A stretch of 64,000 nt of DNA, taken from assembly GCA_965276665.1 (NCBI GenBank), contig OZ255620.1, positions 4,030,001 through 4,094,000 on the forward strand. Reading direction: 5' to 3'. This document shows, in pieces, positions 36,211 to 44,422 of this stretch. Below the pieces are notes generated by a model. That model was not told the origin of the DNA, made no database searches, and saw nothing but the letters and a program-made list of their open reading frames with translations. Position 1 is the first letter of the stretch, and the number at the start of each line of letters is the position of its first letter. Source of the stretch: CAWGJC01 sp965276665 (GTDB lineage Bacteria; Pseudomonadota; Alphaproteobacteria; Acetobacterales; Acetobacteraceae). A program made the position numbers and the translations under genes.

Positions 36211-37164
36211 CTAGCCGAGCCGCACCCGCGGGTCGATGATCGCGTAGAGGAGGTCGGCGAGAAGGCTTGACAGCACGAGGATCAGCGAGCCGATCATCAT
36301 GATGCCCATCAGCACCGGATAGTCGCGGCCGTTCATCGATTGCACGAAGAGATTGCCGATGCCCGGCCAGGTGAACACCGCCTCGGTGATCACGGTGCCG
36401 GAGACGATGTTGACGAGATCGAGCGCCACCACGGTCACGAAGGGCAGCAGCGCGTTGATCAGCGCGTGGTGGATCACCGCCTTGGTTCTGGTCTGCCCGG
36501 TGGCGCGCGCGGTGCGGATGTAATCCTGCCGCAGCACCTCGATCATGCCGGACCGCATGTAGCGCGCCCATTTCGCGATGGTCGCGAAGGCCAGGATGGA
36601 AACCGGCATGATCATGTGGGCGAGATGGTCCCCGACCGAGCCGTTCCCCACCGTCTGATACCCGCCCGATGGCAGCCAGTGCAGCGAGACCGCGAACACC
36701 AGCTGCAGCATCAGCGCCAGCCAGAACACCGGGAGCGAGATGCCGGAGAAGCTGACCACGGTGAGCACGGTGTCGAGCACGCTGTAGCGCCGCATCGCAC
36801 CGATGATCCCGAGCGGCACGGCGACGATCAGCGCGAGCAGGAGCGAGGTGCCGCCGAGCAGCAGGGTCGCGGGGATCCGATCGGCGATCTCGGTCAGCAC
36901 CGGCCGGGACGTGCGGATCGAATAGCCCCAGTTGCCGTCGAGAAAGGCGGTGATCCAGTGGAGGTATTGCAGCGGCAGCGGCAGGTCGAGACCGAGGGCG
37001 GACTTCATCTGCGCCAGCGCCTCGGGCGTCACGCCGGGAGTGTCCGCATAGAAATCGAGCGGGCCGCCCGGCGCCAGATGGATGACGGCGAACAGGATGA
37101 GCGAGATGCCGAGCAGCAGTGGCACCAGCCCGGCGATCCGTCCGGTCAGGAAGCGCAGGCTCAC
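36211..37164 (-). CDS. Peptide-type ABC permease (DppB-like)
   Basis: The 317-residue protein begins with RFLTGRIAGLVPLLLGISLILFAVIHLAPGGP, the standard DppB first helix and periplasmic start, continues with six membrane helices and the EAA loop (YIRTARATGQTRTKAVIHHALINALLP), and ends IDPRVRLG. It pairs with the DppC-like permease three genes downstream. GTG at 37164 fits the family start. The hairpin element begins immediately after its stop codon. Confidence 0.9.
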   Translation of the reverse strand: MSLRFLTGRIAGLVPLLLGISLILFAVIHLAPGGPLDFYADTPGVTPEALAQMKSALGLDLPLPLQYLHWITAFLDGNWGYSIRTSRPVLTEIADRIPATLLLGGTSLLLALIVAVPLGIIGAMRRYSVLDTVLTVVSFSGISLPVFWLALMLQLVFAVSLHWLPSGGYQTVGNGSVGDHLAHMIMPVSILAFATIAKWARYMRSGMIEVLRQDYIRTARATGQTRTKAVIHHALINALLPFVTVVALDLVNIVSGTVITEAVFTWPGIGNLFVQSMNGRDYPVLMGIMMIGSLILVLSSLLADLLYAIIDPRVRLG

Positions 37165-37247
37165 GGGCGGAACGGGCTCATGCGGAAGATCATAGTGCCA
37201 CGCAAGGACATCGAAGCGCGATGCTAGACGCGGCGTGCTGGAACCGT

Positions 37248-38132
37248 CTAGCGCCAGCACGTCTCCATATGCGCGCGGATCGCCTGGAAGAACCCGCTCT
37301 CCGGATCGCCGAGGCCGTTGATCGCCGACCAATGGTTGCAGCCGGCCTGCGGCAGCAGGCTCGCTTCGTTACCCGCCTCCCCCCAGGCGGAAACGAACGC
37401 CGCGGACTGGCGGTGGAATTCCGGGCTCTCGTCATCGCCGAAACTCACCAGCAGCGACGGCAGGCCCGGGCGGATCTGCATGAGCGGGCTGTTGCGCCGC
37501 ACCTGCGCCCAGTCGAGCTGCAATTTCGGCTGTAGCCAGGTGTACGGGAATGGCGCGAGATCGAACAATCCGCTGATCGGGCAACCACCCTTCACGAGAT
37601 CAGCGGGCAATCCGTATTGCCCGACCCAATCGGTGACGGCGATCATCCCCGTCAGATGGCCGCCCGCCGAGCTGCCCGCGACATAGAGGCGCGCAGGATC
37701 TCCGTTATGCTCCGCCGCGCGATAATAGATCCAGGCGACCGCCGCGCGGCATTGCCGGGTGATCTCGTCGATCGTCACCGCAGGGCAGACCGCGTAGTCG
37801 ATGACGAAGCTGGTGATCCCGGCACGCGCGAAGGCGGCGCCGACCCAGTTGTAGCGCTGCCGGGTGAGGCGCGCGTCGAACCAGTAGCCGCCATGGACGA
37901 AGACAAGAACCGGCGCGTTCGGCGTGGCCGCCGGATAGATGTCGAGCTTCTCGATCACGGTCGGGCCGTAGGGAATGTCGAGCACGGATTTCGCCGATCT
38001 CCGCGCGCGCTCCATCAGCGGCACGCGCGATGCGATGACACGGTCGAAGGCGGTCTGGTCGCCCACCCAGCGCTCGGGATCGTATTGCAGGTCGAGCTCC
38101 GCCTGGGTGGCGAATTCGCGATAGAGCGGCAT
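37248..38132 (-). CDS. Alpha/beta hydrolase (arylformamidase/esterase-like)
   Basis: The 294-residue protein has the oxyanion motif VFVHGGYW, the nucleophile elbow AGSSAGGH (Ser), an acidic residue in FGDDESPEF and the histidine in GCNHWSAI. The combination and the LDIYPA strand resemble kynurenine-formamidase-like hydrolases of amides or esters. ATG at 38132 is used because GGAGAGG precedes it; it overlaps the LacI stop as TGATG. It is followed by an 83 bp gap before the DppB-like gene, so transcription may continue into the peptide-importer operon. Confidence 0.86.
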   Translation of the reverse strand: MPLYREFATQAELDLQYDPERWVGDQTAFDRVIASRVPLMERARRSAKSVLDIPYGPTVIEKLDIYPAATPNAPVLVFVHGGYWFDARLTRQRYNWVGAAFARAGITSFVIDYAVCPAVTIDEITRQCRAAVAWIYYRAAEHNGDPARLYVAGSSAGGHLTGMIAVTDWVGQYGLPADLVKGGCPISGLFDLAPFPYTWLQPKLQLDWAQVRRNSPLMQIRPGLPSLLVSFGDDESPEFHRQSAAFVSAWGEAGNEASLLPQAGCNHWSAINGLGDPESGFFQAIRAHMETCWR

Positions 38133-39193
38133 CACCTCTCCTCTCCCGGCAGGAATTTCAGGGCGGCTTGGTCCGGCGCCTTCGCGCCGCAGCTCTCGCG
38201 CAGGATCAAAACCGGGGGGAGGGTGTGCACGCGACCCGGCGCGCCGGGCAGCGCCACGCCCTCGATTTCCCCGATCAGCCGCGCGGTCGCGAAGGCGGCC
38301 ATCTCCTCGACCGGCTGGGCCACCGTGGTGAGGCGCGGCACCGAATAGGCGCTTTCGGGAATGCCGTCGAATCCGACCACGGCGAGGTGGCGCGGAATCT
38401 CGATGCCGAGATCGGCGGCGGCGCGCAACACCCCGAGCGCCTGAACGTCGCTGCCGACGAACAGCGCGCTCGGCCGGTCGGGCGCGGCGAGCAGCGCGAG
38501 AGCGGTCTCCAGCGCATGCGCCAGATCGAATGGGCAGACGATCTCGGGCAGCGGGCTTAGTCCGGCTTCCCGCATCGCGCGGCGATATCCGGCGGCCCGT
38601 TCGCGCGCCCCGGTCAGCAGGCCGGGCCCGGCGAGGTGCAGGATGCGGCGATGCCCGAGCGCGATCAGATGGCGCGTGGCGAGATGGCCGCCCGTCTCAT
38701 TGTCGACGCGCACCACCATCGCGCGCTTGTCGCGGCTCAGCCGGTCGAGCAGCATGTGGGGCACGCCCGATTCCGCCAGCACCTCGGCGCTGCGCCCCGC
38801 ATTCGTCGCGCTGATCAGGAACACGCCATCGACCTTGCGCTCGAGAAACGCCTCGACATGGCGCAGTTCCAGCGCGGAATCCTGTCCCGCATTGGCGAGC
38901 AGCAACATGTAGCCGCGCCGCGCGGTCGCCCGTTCCACCTCGCGCGCGAGGCCGGCGAAGAACGGGTTGGAGCTGTCGGGCAAGATCAGGCCGAGCACGC
39001 CGGAACGCCGCGCGCTCAGCGCCTGCGCGATGCGGTTTGGCCGGTAGCCGAGCGCGTCGATCGCCGCCAGCACGCGCCCGCGCGTCTTGGTCGCGACCGG
39101 GCGCGGGCCGCCATTCACCACATAGCTGACCACCGCGGTGGAGGTGCCCGCGTGGCGCGCGACATCATCGCGCGTGACCGTGCCGCGTGCCAT
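38132..39193 (-). CDS. LacI family transcriptional regulator
   Basis: The 353-residue protein has the N-terminal LacI helix-turn-helix and hinge (TRDDVARHAGTSTAVVSYVVNG, ALGYRPNRIAQALSARRS) and a periplasmic-binding-protein-like effector domain (LGLILPDSSNPFFAGLAREVE; VVGFDGIPES). It sits inside the leftward operon, after the second CUT1-type importer and the GATase1-like gene. It likely binds the CG-centred palindrome at 43165-43178 upstream of that operon, with a sugar or derivative as effector (inference). Confidence 0.9.
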   Translation of the reverse strand: MARGTVTRDDVARHAGTSTAVVSYVVNGGPRPVATKTRGRVLAAIDALGYRPNRIAQALSARRSGVLGLILPDSSNPFFAGLAREVERATARRGYMLLLANAGQDSALELRHVEAFLERKVDGVFLISATNAGRSAEVLAESGVPHMLLDRLSRDKRAMVVRVDNETGGHLATRHLIALGHRRILHLAGPGLLTGARERAAGYRRAMREAGLSPLPEIVCPFDLAHALETALALLAAPDRPSALFVGSDVQALGVLRAAADLGIEIPRHLAVVGFDGIPESAYSVPRLTTVAQPVEEMAAFATARLIGEIEGVALPGAPGRVHTLPPVLILRESCGAKAPDQAALKFLPGEER

Positions 39194-39206
39194 CGTGCGG
39201 GTTCGA

Positions 39207-39968
39207 TCAGCCGGCGCTCTGCCCGGCCCAGCCGCAGATATTGCGCCACAGCGCCGCATAGCCGGGCCAGGCGACGAACTCGCTCGGGCACCAATGCGGC
39301 CCGCAATCCGAGGTGAAGGCGACGCTGCGCCCTTGCCCCGCCGTGCCGGCCGCCAGCAACGGATCGCCGCCGATCGTCGCCAGCACGCTCGCAGTCTCGC
39401 GCGCCATCACGCGATTATGGCCGAGCAGCGCCGGCCATTCCCCGTCAATGCCCGCGAGCAGCGCATGCGCGGCGGCGGTGGCCTTGGGCGAGATGCCCTG
39501 CGGATGCTCCACCCGATCATCATGCGGCTGCATCGTCACCGGCAGCACATCCTCGACCGCGGTGGCGCGCCAGCACCCCTTGCCCTCGATGCCCATGAAG
39601 GTGAGATAGCCGCCAACCATCACCAGGCCGCCACCGCTGCGCACGTAGTCCGCGATCAGTTCGAGCCGGTTGACGCTGCGCTGCCCGAGCCGCCACGTCG
39701 CATCCGAGAGCAGCAGCGTGTTGGCGCCGATATCGCTGAGGATCAGCGTGCCATAGTCCCGCAACGCGGCGAGCTGGCTGGGAAAGCGCTCGCTCGCGAC
39801 GTGGTTCTCGATCACGTCGACCGCGAACCCGCCGCCCTCGAGCGCGGATTTGAGGAGGGAATACCCCTCGCCGAAGGACGAGGTGCTGAACGAATCGAAG
39901 CCTTTCGTGTGGACCGAGTGAGTGGTCCAGGTTTCGCCGGCGATCAGCACGCGGGACGCGGTTTTCAC
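39207..39968 (-). CDS. Glutamine amidotransferase-like (GATase1-like/ThuA-type) protein
   Basis: The 253-residue protein begins SRVLIAGETWTTHSVHTKGFDSF and carries YGTLILSDIGANTLLL and YVRSGGGLVMVGGYLTFMG, features of the class I glutamine-amidotransferase-like superfamily used for a family of uncharacterised proteins found beside sugar importers. The nucleophile position shows no clear Gly-x-Cys-x-Gly elbow (GGYLT instead), so classical amidotransferase activity is unlikely. GTG 39968 is chosen because AGGAG lies eight bases before it; a longer version starting at GTG 40019 would overlap the permease stop. Confidence 0.72.
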   Translation of the reverse strand: MKTASRVLIAGETWTTHSVHTKGFDSFSTSSFGEGYSLLKSALEGGGFAVDVIENHVASERFPSQLAALRDYGTLILSDIGANTLLLSDATWRLGQRSVNRLELIADYVRSGGGLVMVGGYLTFMGIEGKGCWRATAVEDVLPVTMQPHDDRVEHPQGISPKATAAAHALLAGIDGEWPALLGHNRVMARETASVLATIGGDPLLAAGTAGQGRSVAFTSDCGPHWCPSEFVAWPGYAALWRNICGWAGQSAG

Positions 39969-40015
39969 GACATCAGCTCCTGTCAGGGAGGGGGAGGGCA
40001 GCGGCGTGCGATCGC

Positions 40016-40843
40016 TCACCCGGTCATGCCCGAGCGCGAGACCGAGGCCACGAAATACCTTTGCAGCCAGAGCATGAGCAATGCCGGCACCACGGACAGC
40101 AGCAACGCGCCGGCGAACATCTGGCCGAACTCGACCACGCCGGCAAGGCTGGTCAGGCTGGCGAGCGCCACCGGACCGACCTGCATGCTGGGGTCGGAGG
40201 CGACCAGCAGGGGCCAGAGATAGGCCTGCCATTGAAAGACGAAGAGCGTCAGCCCCGCCGCCGCCACCGGACCTTTCGAGAGCGGCAGATAGACGCTGGT
40301 CAAGGTGCGGAGCGCCCCCGCCCCGTCGATGCGCGCCGCCTCGGCCAGCGAGAGCGGCACGGCGAGAAAGAATTGCCGCAGCAGATAGATCGCGAGCCCG
40401 TTGCCGACCCCGGCGAGCGCCAGGCCGAAATAGGTGTTGTCGAGTCCGACGAGGCGAAGCTGGGCGGAGAGCGGCACCGAGACCGCATCGAACGGCACGC
40501 TGAAGCCGACGACGAAGAATGCGAACAGCACGTTCCGCCCGGGCAGCGGCAGCACCGCCAGCGCAAAGGCGGCGAGCACAGCGATGATGACGCCGAGCAC
40601 GGTCGCGATCGCGGTGGTGAGGACGGAGTTCAGCAGCGCCCGCGCGAATCCCGAATGGAGCAGGCCGATGATGTTCTCGGCCGAGACGCGGTCCGGCACG
40701 ATGCTGTGGATGGTCAGCGGGAACAGATGCGCGAAGATCTCCGCGTTCGGCCGGATCGCGCTGCTCAGCATCCAGATCGCCGGCAGCATGAAGAGGAGCG
40801 CCGCTATCCCGCCACCGATGCGCGCGGCAAGCCTGCTTCTCAT
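40016..40843 (-). CDS. CUT1-type ABC permease (UgpE/MalG-like)
   Basis: The 275-residue protein has six membrane helices (MRSRLAARIGGGIAALLFMLPAIWMLSSAIRP at the N-terminus) and the EAA loop (LAEAARIDGAGALRTLTSVYLPLSKG). It is the second permease of an importer resembling glycerol-3-phosphate or sugar systems. ATG overlaps the preceding permease stop by ATGA. No ATPase accompanies it. Confidence 0.9.
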   Translation of the reverse strand: MRSRLAARIGGGIAALLFMLPAIWMLSSAIRPNAEIFAHLFPLTIHSIVPDRVSAENIIGLLHSGFARALLNSVLTTAIATVLGVIIAVLAAFALAVLPLPGRNVLFAFFVVGFSVPFDAVSVPLSAQLRLVGLDNTYFGLALAGVGNGLAIYLLRQFFLAVPLSLAEAARIDGAGALRTLTSVYLPLSKGPVAAAGLTLFVFQWQAYLWPLLVASDPSMQVGPVALASLTSLAGVVEFGQMFAGALLLSVVPALLMLWLQRYFVASVSRSGMTG

Positions 40844-41709
40844 TCGCGCACCCGCAGCAGGCGGAACTGCACGCAGACGATCGCGAGCAGCACGACGAGC
40901 AGCAGCACGATCTCGGTATTCGCGAGCGAGGTATCGCCCTGCACGAAGGCCTGCGTGTAGATCTCGTACATGATGAAGCGGGTGGAATCCTCCGGGCCGC
41001 CCTGTGTCAGCACCGCGGATGGCACGAATTGCAGGAAGTTCCCGATGGTGTCGGCCACCACGACGAAGGCGATCGGCCGGCGCAGCAGGGGCAGGATGAC
41101 GGCGAAAAAGCTGCGCATCGGCCCGGCACCGTCGATCGCCGCCGCCTCCCGCACATCGAGCGGGATGTCCTTGAGCCCCGCGATGAGGAAAATCGTCCAG
41201 TAGCCGACCCCGATCCAGGACGCCATCAGGGTGATGCTGGGCAGTGCCTGCACGGAGGAGGCGAGGAAGGGCTGCGCCGGTATCCCGAGCCGCGCGAGCG
41301 CGCCGTTGAGAATGCCGTCGCTGCGCATCGCCGTGCCCCAGACCACGGCGGACACCGCGGTCGGGATGGTGATCGGCAGGAAGATCAGCGTGCGCCACAG
41401 CCGCGTTGCCCGGTCCTCGCCCTGCAGCAGCAAGGCGAGCAGCAGCGCCGCCACGGTCTGCACGGCGACGGTGGCAACGACGAACACCACCGTGACGCGC
41501 ACCGACGGGAGAAAGCTCGGCGACCGCGTGAACAGATAGGCGTAATTCCCCCAGCCGGCGAAGCGGACCGAGGACTGATCCATCAGCGAGCGGCGATGGA
41601 AGCTCTCCCAGAGAGCATCGAGCGCCGGCAGCACGCGAAGCACGGCGAGTGCCACGACCGCCGGCAGCACGAACAGCATGGCCGGCAGATATGTCCGCCA
41701 TTTCCGCAT
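40840..41709 (-). CDS. CUT1-type ABC permease (UgpA/MalF-like)
   Basis: The 289-residue protein has six membrane helices and the EAA loop (VREAAAIDGAGPMRSFFAVILPLLRRP). It forms the channel together with the next gene's product. ATG 41709 is preferred to the GTG one codon earlier. It lies 29 bp after the binding-protein stop. Confidence 0.9.
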   Translation of the reverse strand: MRKWRTYLPAMLFVLPAVVALAVLRVLPALDALWESFHRRSLMDQSSVRFAGWGNYAYLFTRSPSFLPSVRVTVVFVVATVAVQTVAALLLALLLQGEDRATRLWRTLIFLPITIPTAVSAVVWGTAMRSDGILNGALARLGIPAQPFLASSVQALPSITLMASWIGVGYWTIFLIAGLKDIPLDVREAAAIDGAGPMRSFFAVILPLLRRPIAFVVVADTIGNFLQFVPSAVLTQGGPEDSTRFIMYEIYTQAFVQGDTSLANTEIVLLLVVLLAIVCVQFRLLRVRE

Positions 41710-41738
41710 CACGTGCCGAATTGCCGCCTGACCTTAAG

Positions 41739-43082
41739 TCAGCGCAGCCGGTCGTAGGCGGTCTGCAGCGCGCTCTGCATCTTGTCGAGCTCGTCGCCAG
41801 CATTGGCGCCGTTGACGATGTTGAGATCGGCCTGGGTGAACGCCGTCTCGAACTGGATGTAGCCGATGGATTGCGGCCGGTGCACGCAGGTCTTCGTCGT
41901 CTCCTCGGCGATCAGCGTGGTCAGGCCGCCGAGATTCTTGCCGGCCTTCTCCATGTCCTGGCTGATCTTGTCACGCACCAGAAGATTGGCCGACACGTTC
42001 GGGGATTGCGCCGCCGCCGCCTCGCCGCCCGCTTGCGTGAGCGCGATCCATTTCACGAAATCGAGCGCCTGCGTCTGCAGCTTCGAATAAGGATTGATGG
42101 CGAGCGCGAAGGAGTCGCAGGGCGTGAACGGCTTGCCGCCGGCGAAATACGGGAAGGCGGCGACGCCGAAAGGCAGCTTCTGGTTCTCGAACTGGCGCAC
42201 GCGGTCCGAGGTGGTGGCGATGAAGGCGGACTTGCCGGCGGTGAAGATGCCGTCCATCTGGGTGAACGGGACGCCGCGCGGCGACATCCCGCTGCTGAAC
42301 AATCCGCCCCACCAGCCCATCACCTTCTTCCAGGCCGGCCCGTTCACCTCCGGCGTGAGATGATCCGGCCCTGACAGCCCGATGCTGCCGCCGGCCGACA
42401 TCAGCAGCGGCTGGAGCTGGTAGTAGCTCTGCCCTTGCGACCAGACGATGCCGCTCGGGATGCCCGTCTTGTCCTTCACCTGCTGCGCGTCCCGGACGAT
42501 CTCCTCCCAGGTGGCGCGCTTCGCGGGATCGATCGAGGGCGGCGTCACGCCGGCCTTGGCCAGCAGATCGGTGTTGTAGATCAGCACCTGCGTCGAGTTG
42601 AACACCGGCGCCGCATAGATCCTGCCGCGAAAGGAGGTCGCCTCGAGCGAGGGGGGGTTGATCTTCCCCGCCGCGTCCTTCTCCAGAAAGGGCGTGAGGT
42701 CGAGCGCGTATTTCAGCGTCGCGAAGGCGGCGGTGCGCGGCGGGTCGAGAATGTAGACGTCGAAGGCGGAGTCATGCGAGCGGAGGCGCGATTGCAGGAT
42801 ATCGTTGAGCTGGGCGAAGGGGAGCACTTCCTGCTCGACCTTCACATGCGGGTTCGCCGCGTTCCAGGCATCCACCGCCGGGCCGAAATACGAGGCCTGG
42901 CAGCAGGAGATGAAGCGGACGGTCACATCGCCCTTCGCGTCCGCACCCGTCAGCGCGGCGGCGGCATGGGCGGGCGGTGCCGAGGCGATGGGGGCGGCGG
43001 ACAAAACGGCCACCGCAAACACGGCCGCGCCACATCGCCGTAAGGCTGCGTTCCAGAATTCGGCCCAAAATCCGGGCATCAT
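41739..43082 (-). CDS. ABC transporter substrate-binding protein, family 1 (UgpB/MalE-like)
   Basis: The 447-residue protein has a Sec signal peptide (hydrophobic AAVFAVAVLSAAPIA, cleavage near PAHAAAA) and the family-1 fold: VTVRFISCCQASYFGPAVDAWNAANP, DVYILDPPRTAAFA, PFGVAAFPYFAGGKPF. Two adjacent cysteines early in the mature chain and one near CVHRPQ are unusual for this family. It is the first gene of the leftward operon, preceded by GGAGGGAAG with two in-frame ATGs (43082 and 43079). A LacI-type operator candidate lies about 80 bp upstream. Confidence 0.88.
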   Translation of the reverse strand: MMPGFWAEFWNAALRRCGAAVFAVAVLSAAPIASAPPAHAAAALTGADAKGDVTVRFISCCQASYFGPAVDAWNAANPHVKVEQEVLPFAQLNDILQSRLRSHDSAFDVYILDPPRTAAFATLKYALDLTPFLEKDAAGKINPPSLEATSFRGRIYAAPVFNSTQVLIYNTDLLAKAGVTPPSIDPAKRATWEEIVRDAQQVKDKTGIPSGIVWSQGQSYYQLQPLLMSAGGSIGLSGPDHLTPEVNGPAWKKVMGWWGGLFSSGMSPRGVPFTQMDGIFTAGKSAFIATTSDRVRQFENQKLPFGVAAFPYFAGGKPFTPCDSFALAINPYSKLQTQALDFVKWIALTQAGGEAAAAQSPNVSANLLVRDKISQDMEKAGKNLGGLTTLIAEETTKTCVHRPQSIGYIQFETAFTQADLNIVNGANAGDELDKMQSALQTAYDRLR

Positions 43083-43164
43083 CTTCCCTCCGCGTGGCCG
43101 GCGCTCCGCTCGGGCGCGCGATTGCGCGTGCCGACGGGCGGATCGAACTCATATGTGGAAAATA

Positions 43165-43178
43165 TCTACGCGTGTAGA
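43165..43178. promoter_or_regulatory. Candidate LacI-family operator
   Basis: TCTAC-GCGT-GTAGA forms a 14 bp palindrome with a central CG step, the hallmark of LacI-family operators. It lies in the 180 bp gap between the leftward importer operon, which encodes a LacI regulator, and the divergent DAO-type oxidoreductase. The AT-rich ATATGTGGAAAATAT next to it could include a promoter -10. Binding would repress one or both directions. Confidence 0.6.
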
Positions 43179-43262
43179 GTGCGGGGTCAAGGCTTTCCGT
43201 CCGCCGCGTCCGGCGCGAACATCCCGTGCTGCGCCGGCGAGATCGGAAATCGGAGAGTGCAG

Positions 43263-44417
43263 ATGACGGAGATCGTGGTGATCGGCGCCGGGATCAGCGG
43301 TGCCGCGACGGCCTACGAGCTGGCGCGTGCGGGCGCGCGAATCGTGCTCCTGGACCGGTACGGCCCGGCGGCGATGGCGTCGGGCTGGACGCTTGCCGGC
43401 GTGCGGCAATCCGGCCGCCACAAGGCGGAGCTGCCGCTCGCGCGCGCGGCCGTCGCTCTCTGGGAGACGCTCGCCGACGAGCTCGACGCGGCGACCGGCT
43501 ATCGCCGCCACGGCAATCTGCGCCTGGCCAGGAACGAGGATGAGGTGAGGGTGATCGAGCGCCTCATCGAGGAGCAATCCGCCACCGGGCTCGAGATCGC
43601 GGCGCTCCGCGGCGCGCAGCAAATCCGTGACGTGGCGCCGGCGATCTCGGATGCGGTGCTGATGGCCTCCTATTGCCCGAGCGACGGGCATGCCGATCCG
43701 ATCCCGACGGTGCTGGGCTTCGTGCAGGCCGCGGAGCGTGCCGGGGCGGTGCTGCGCTTCGGTGAGAGTGCGCTGGCGATCGAGACATTGGGCGGCAAGG
43801 TCGCCGGCGTGCGCACCGACAAGGGACGCATCCCGGCCGATCGCGTGGTGCTCGCCGCCGGGTTGTTCGGCAACGCGCTGCTCGAGCCGCTCGGTCTGCA
43901 CGTGCCGCTCGCGGCGCGCATGGTGAGCGTTCTGCAATCGGCGGTGATGCCGGCGACGCTGGATCCGGTGATCGGCGTCGCCAATGCCGATGTCGCCGGG
44001 CGGCAGGAGGTGGGCGGCCGGTTCCGCGTCACCAGCGGATCCGAGCGCTGGCATGGCGAGATGGAGGAGGCGGCGAGCCCGGTTGTCAGGCCGACCGCCT
44101 CAGGCCTGGCGCGCGCGGTGGAAAACTTCGCGCAGGTGGTTCCCGCCTTCGGCGCCGCGCGCATCGAGGCGATCTGGGCCGGGCTGCTCGACGTGACGCC
44201 CGACTCCCTGCCGGTTATCGAGGCGTCTCCGGCGATTGACGGGCTGATCATCGCGATGGGCTTCTCCGGCCACGGGTTCTGCCTCGGCCCGATCACCGGG
44301 CGGATCCTGGCCGATCTCGTGCAGGACAGAACCCCCAACCTCCCGATCGCCCCTTTCGCACTGGCGCGCTTCGCCGGCTGGAATGGGCCGGGCGAGGCGG
44401 CGACGCTGCATGGCTGA
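43263..44417 (+). CDS. FAD-dependent oxidoreductase, DAO family (glycine/D-amino-acid oxidase-like)
   Basis: The 384-residue protein begins TEIVVIGAGISGAATAYELARAGARIVLLDRY, the FAD-binding Rossmann motif with acidic ribose ligand, and ends with the DAO C-terminal motif (DVTPDSLPVIEASPAIDGLIIAMGFSGHGFCLGP). Such enzymes oxidise amines or imino/amino acids (sarcosine, hydroxyproline, D-amino acids). It is divergent from the second CUT1-type importer and convergent with an MFS transporter. A weak GGAGAG ribosome site precedes ATG 43263. Confidence 0.88.
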   Translation: MTEIVVIGAGISGAATAYELARAGARIVLLDRYGPAAMASGWTLAGVRQSGRHKAELPLARAAVALWETLADELDAATGYRRHGNLRLARNEDEVRVIERLIEEQSATGLEIAALRGAQQIRDVAPAISDAVLMASYCPSDGHADPIPTVLGFVQAAERAGAVLRFGESALAIETLGGKVAGVRTDKGRIPADRVVLAAGLFGNALLEPLGLHVPLAARMVSVLQSAVMPATLDPVIGVANADVAGRQEVGGRFRVTSGSERWHGEMEEAASPVVRPTASGLARAVENFAQVVPAFGAARIEAIWAGLLDVTPDSLPVIEASPAIDGLIIAMGFSGHGFCLGPITGRILADLVQDRTPNLPIAPFALARFAGWNGPGEAATLHG

Positions 44418-44422
44418 CGGCT

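Noticed and set aside
39207..40019. Start of the GATase1-like gene at GTG 40019
   Set aside because: Possible by stop overlap, but it adds an unconserved 17-residue leader, while GTG 39968 has AGGAG at good spacing and fits the family start.
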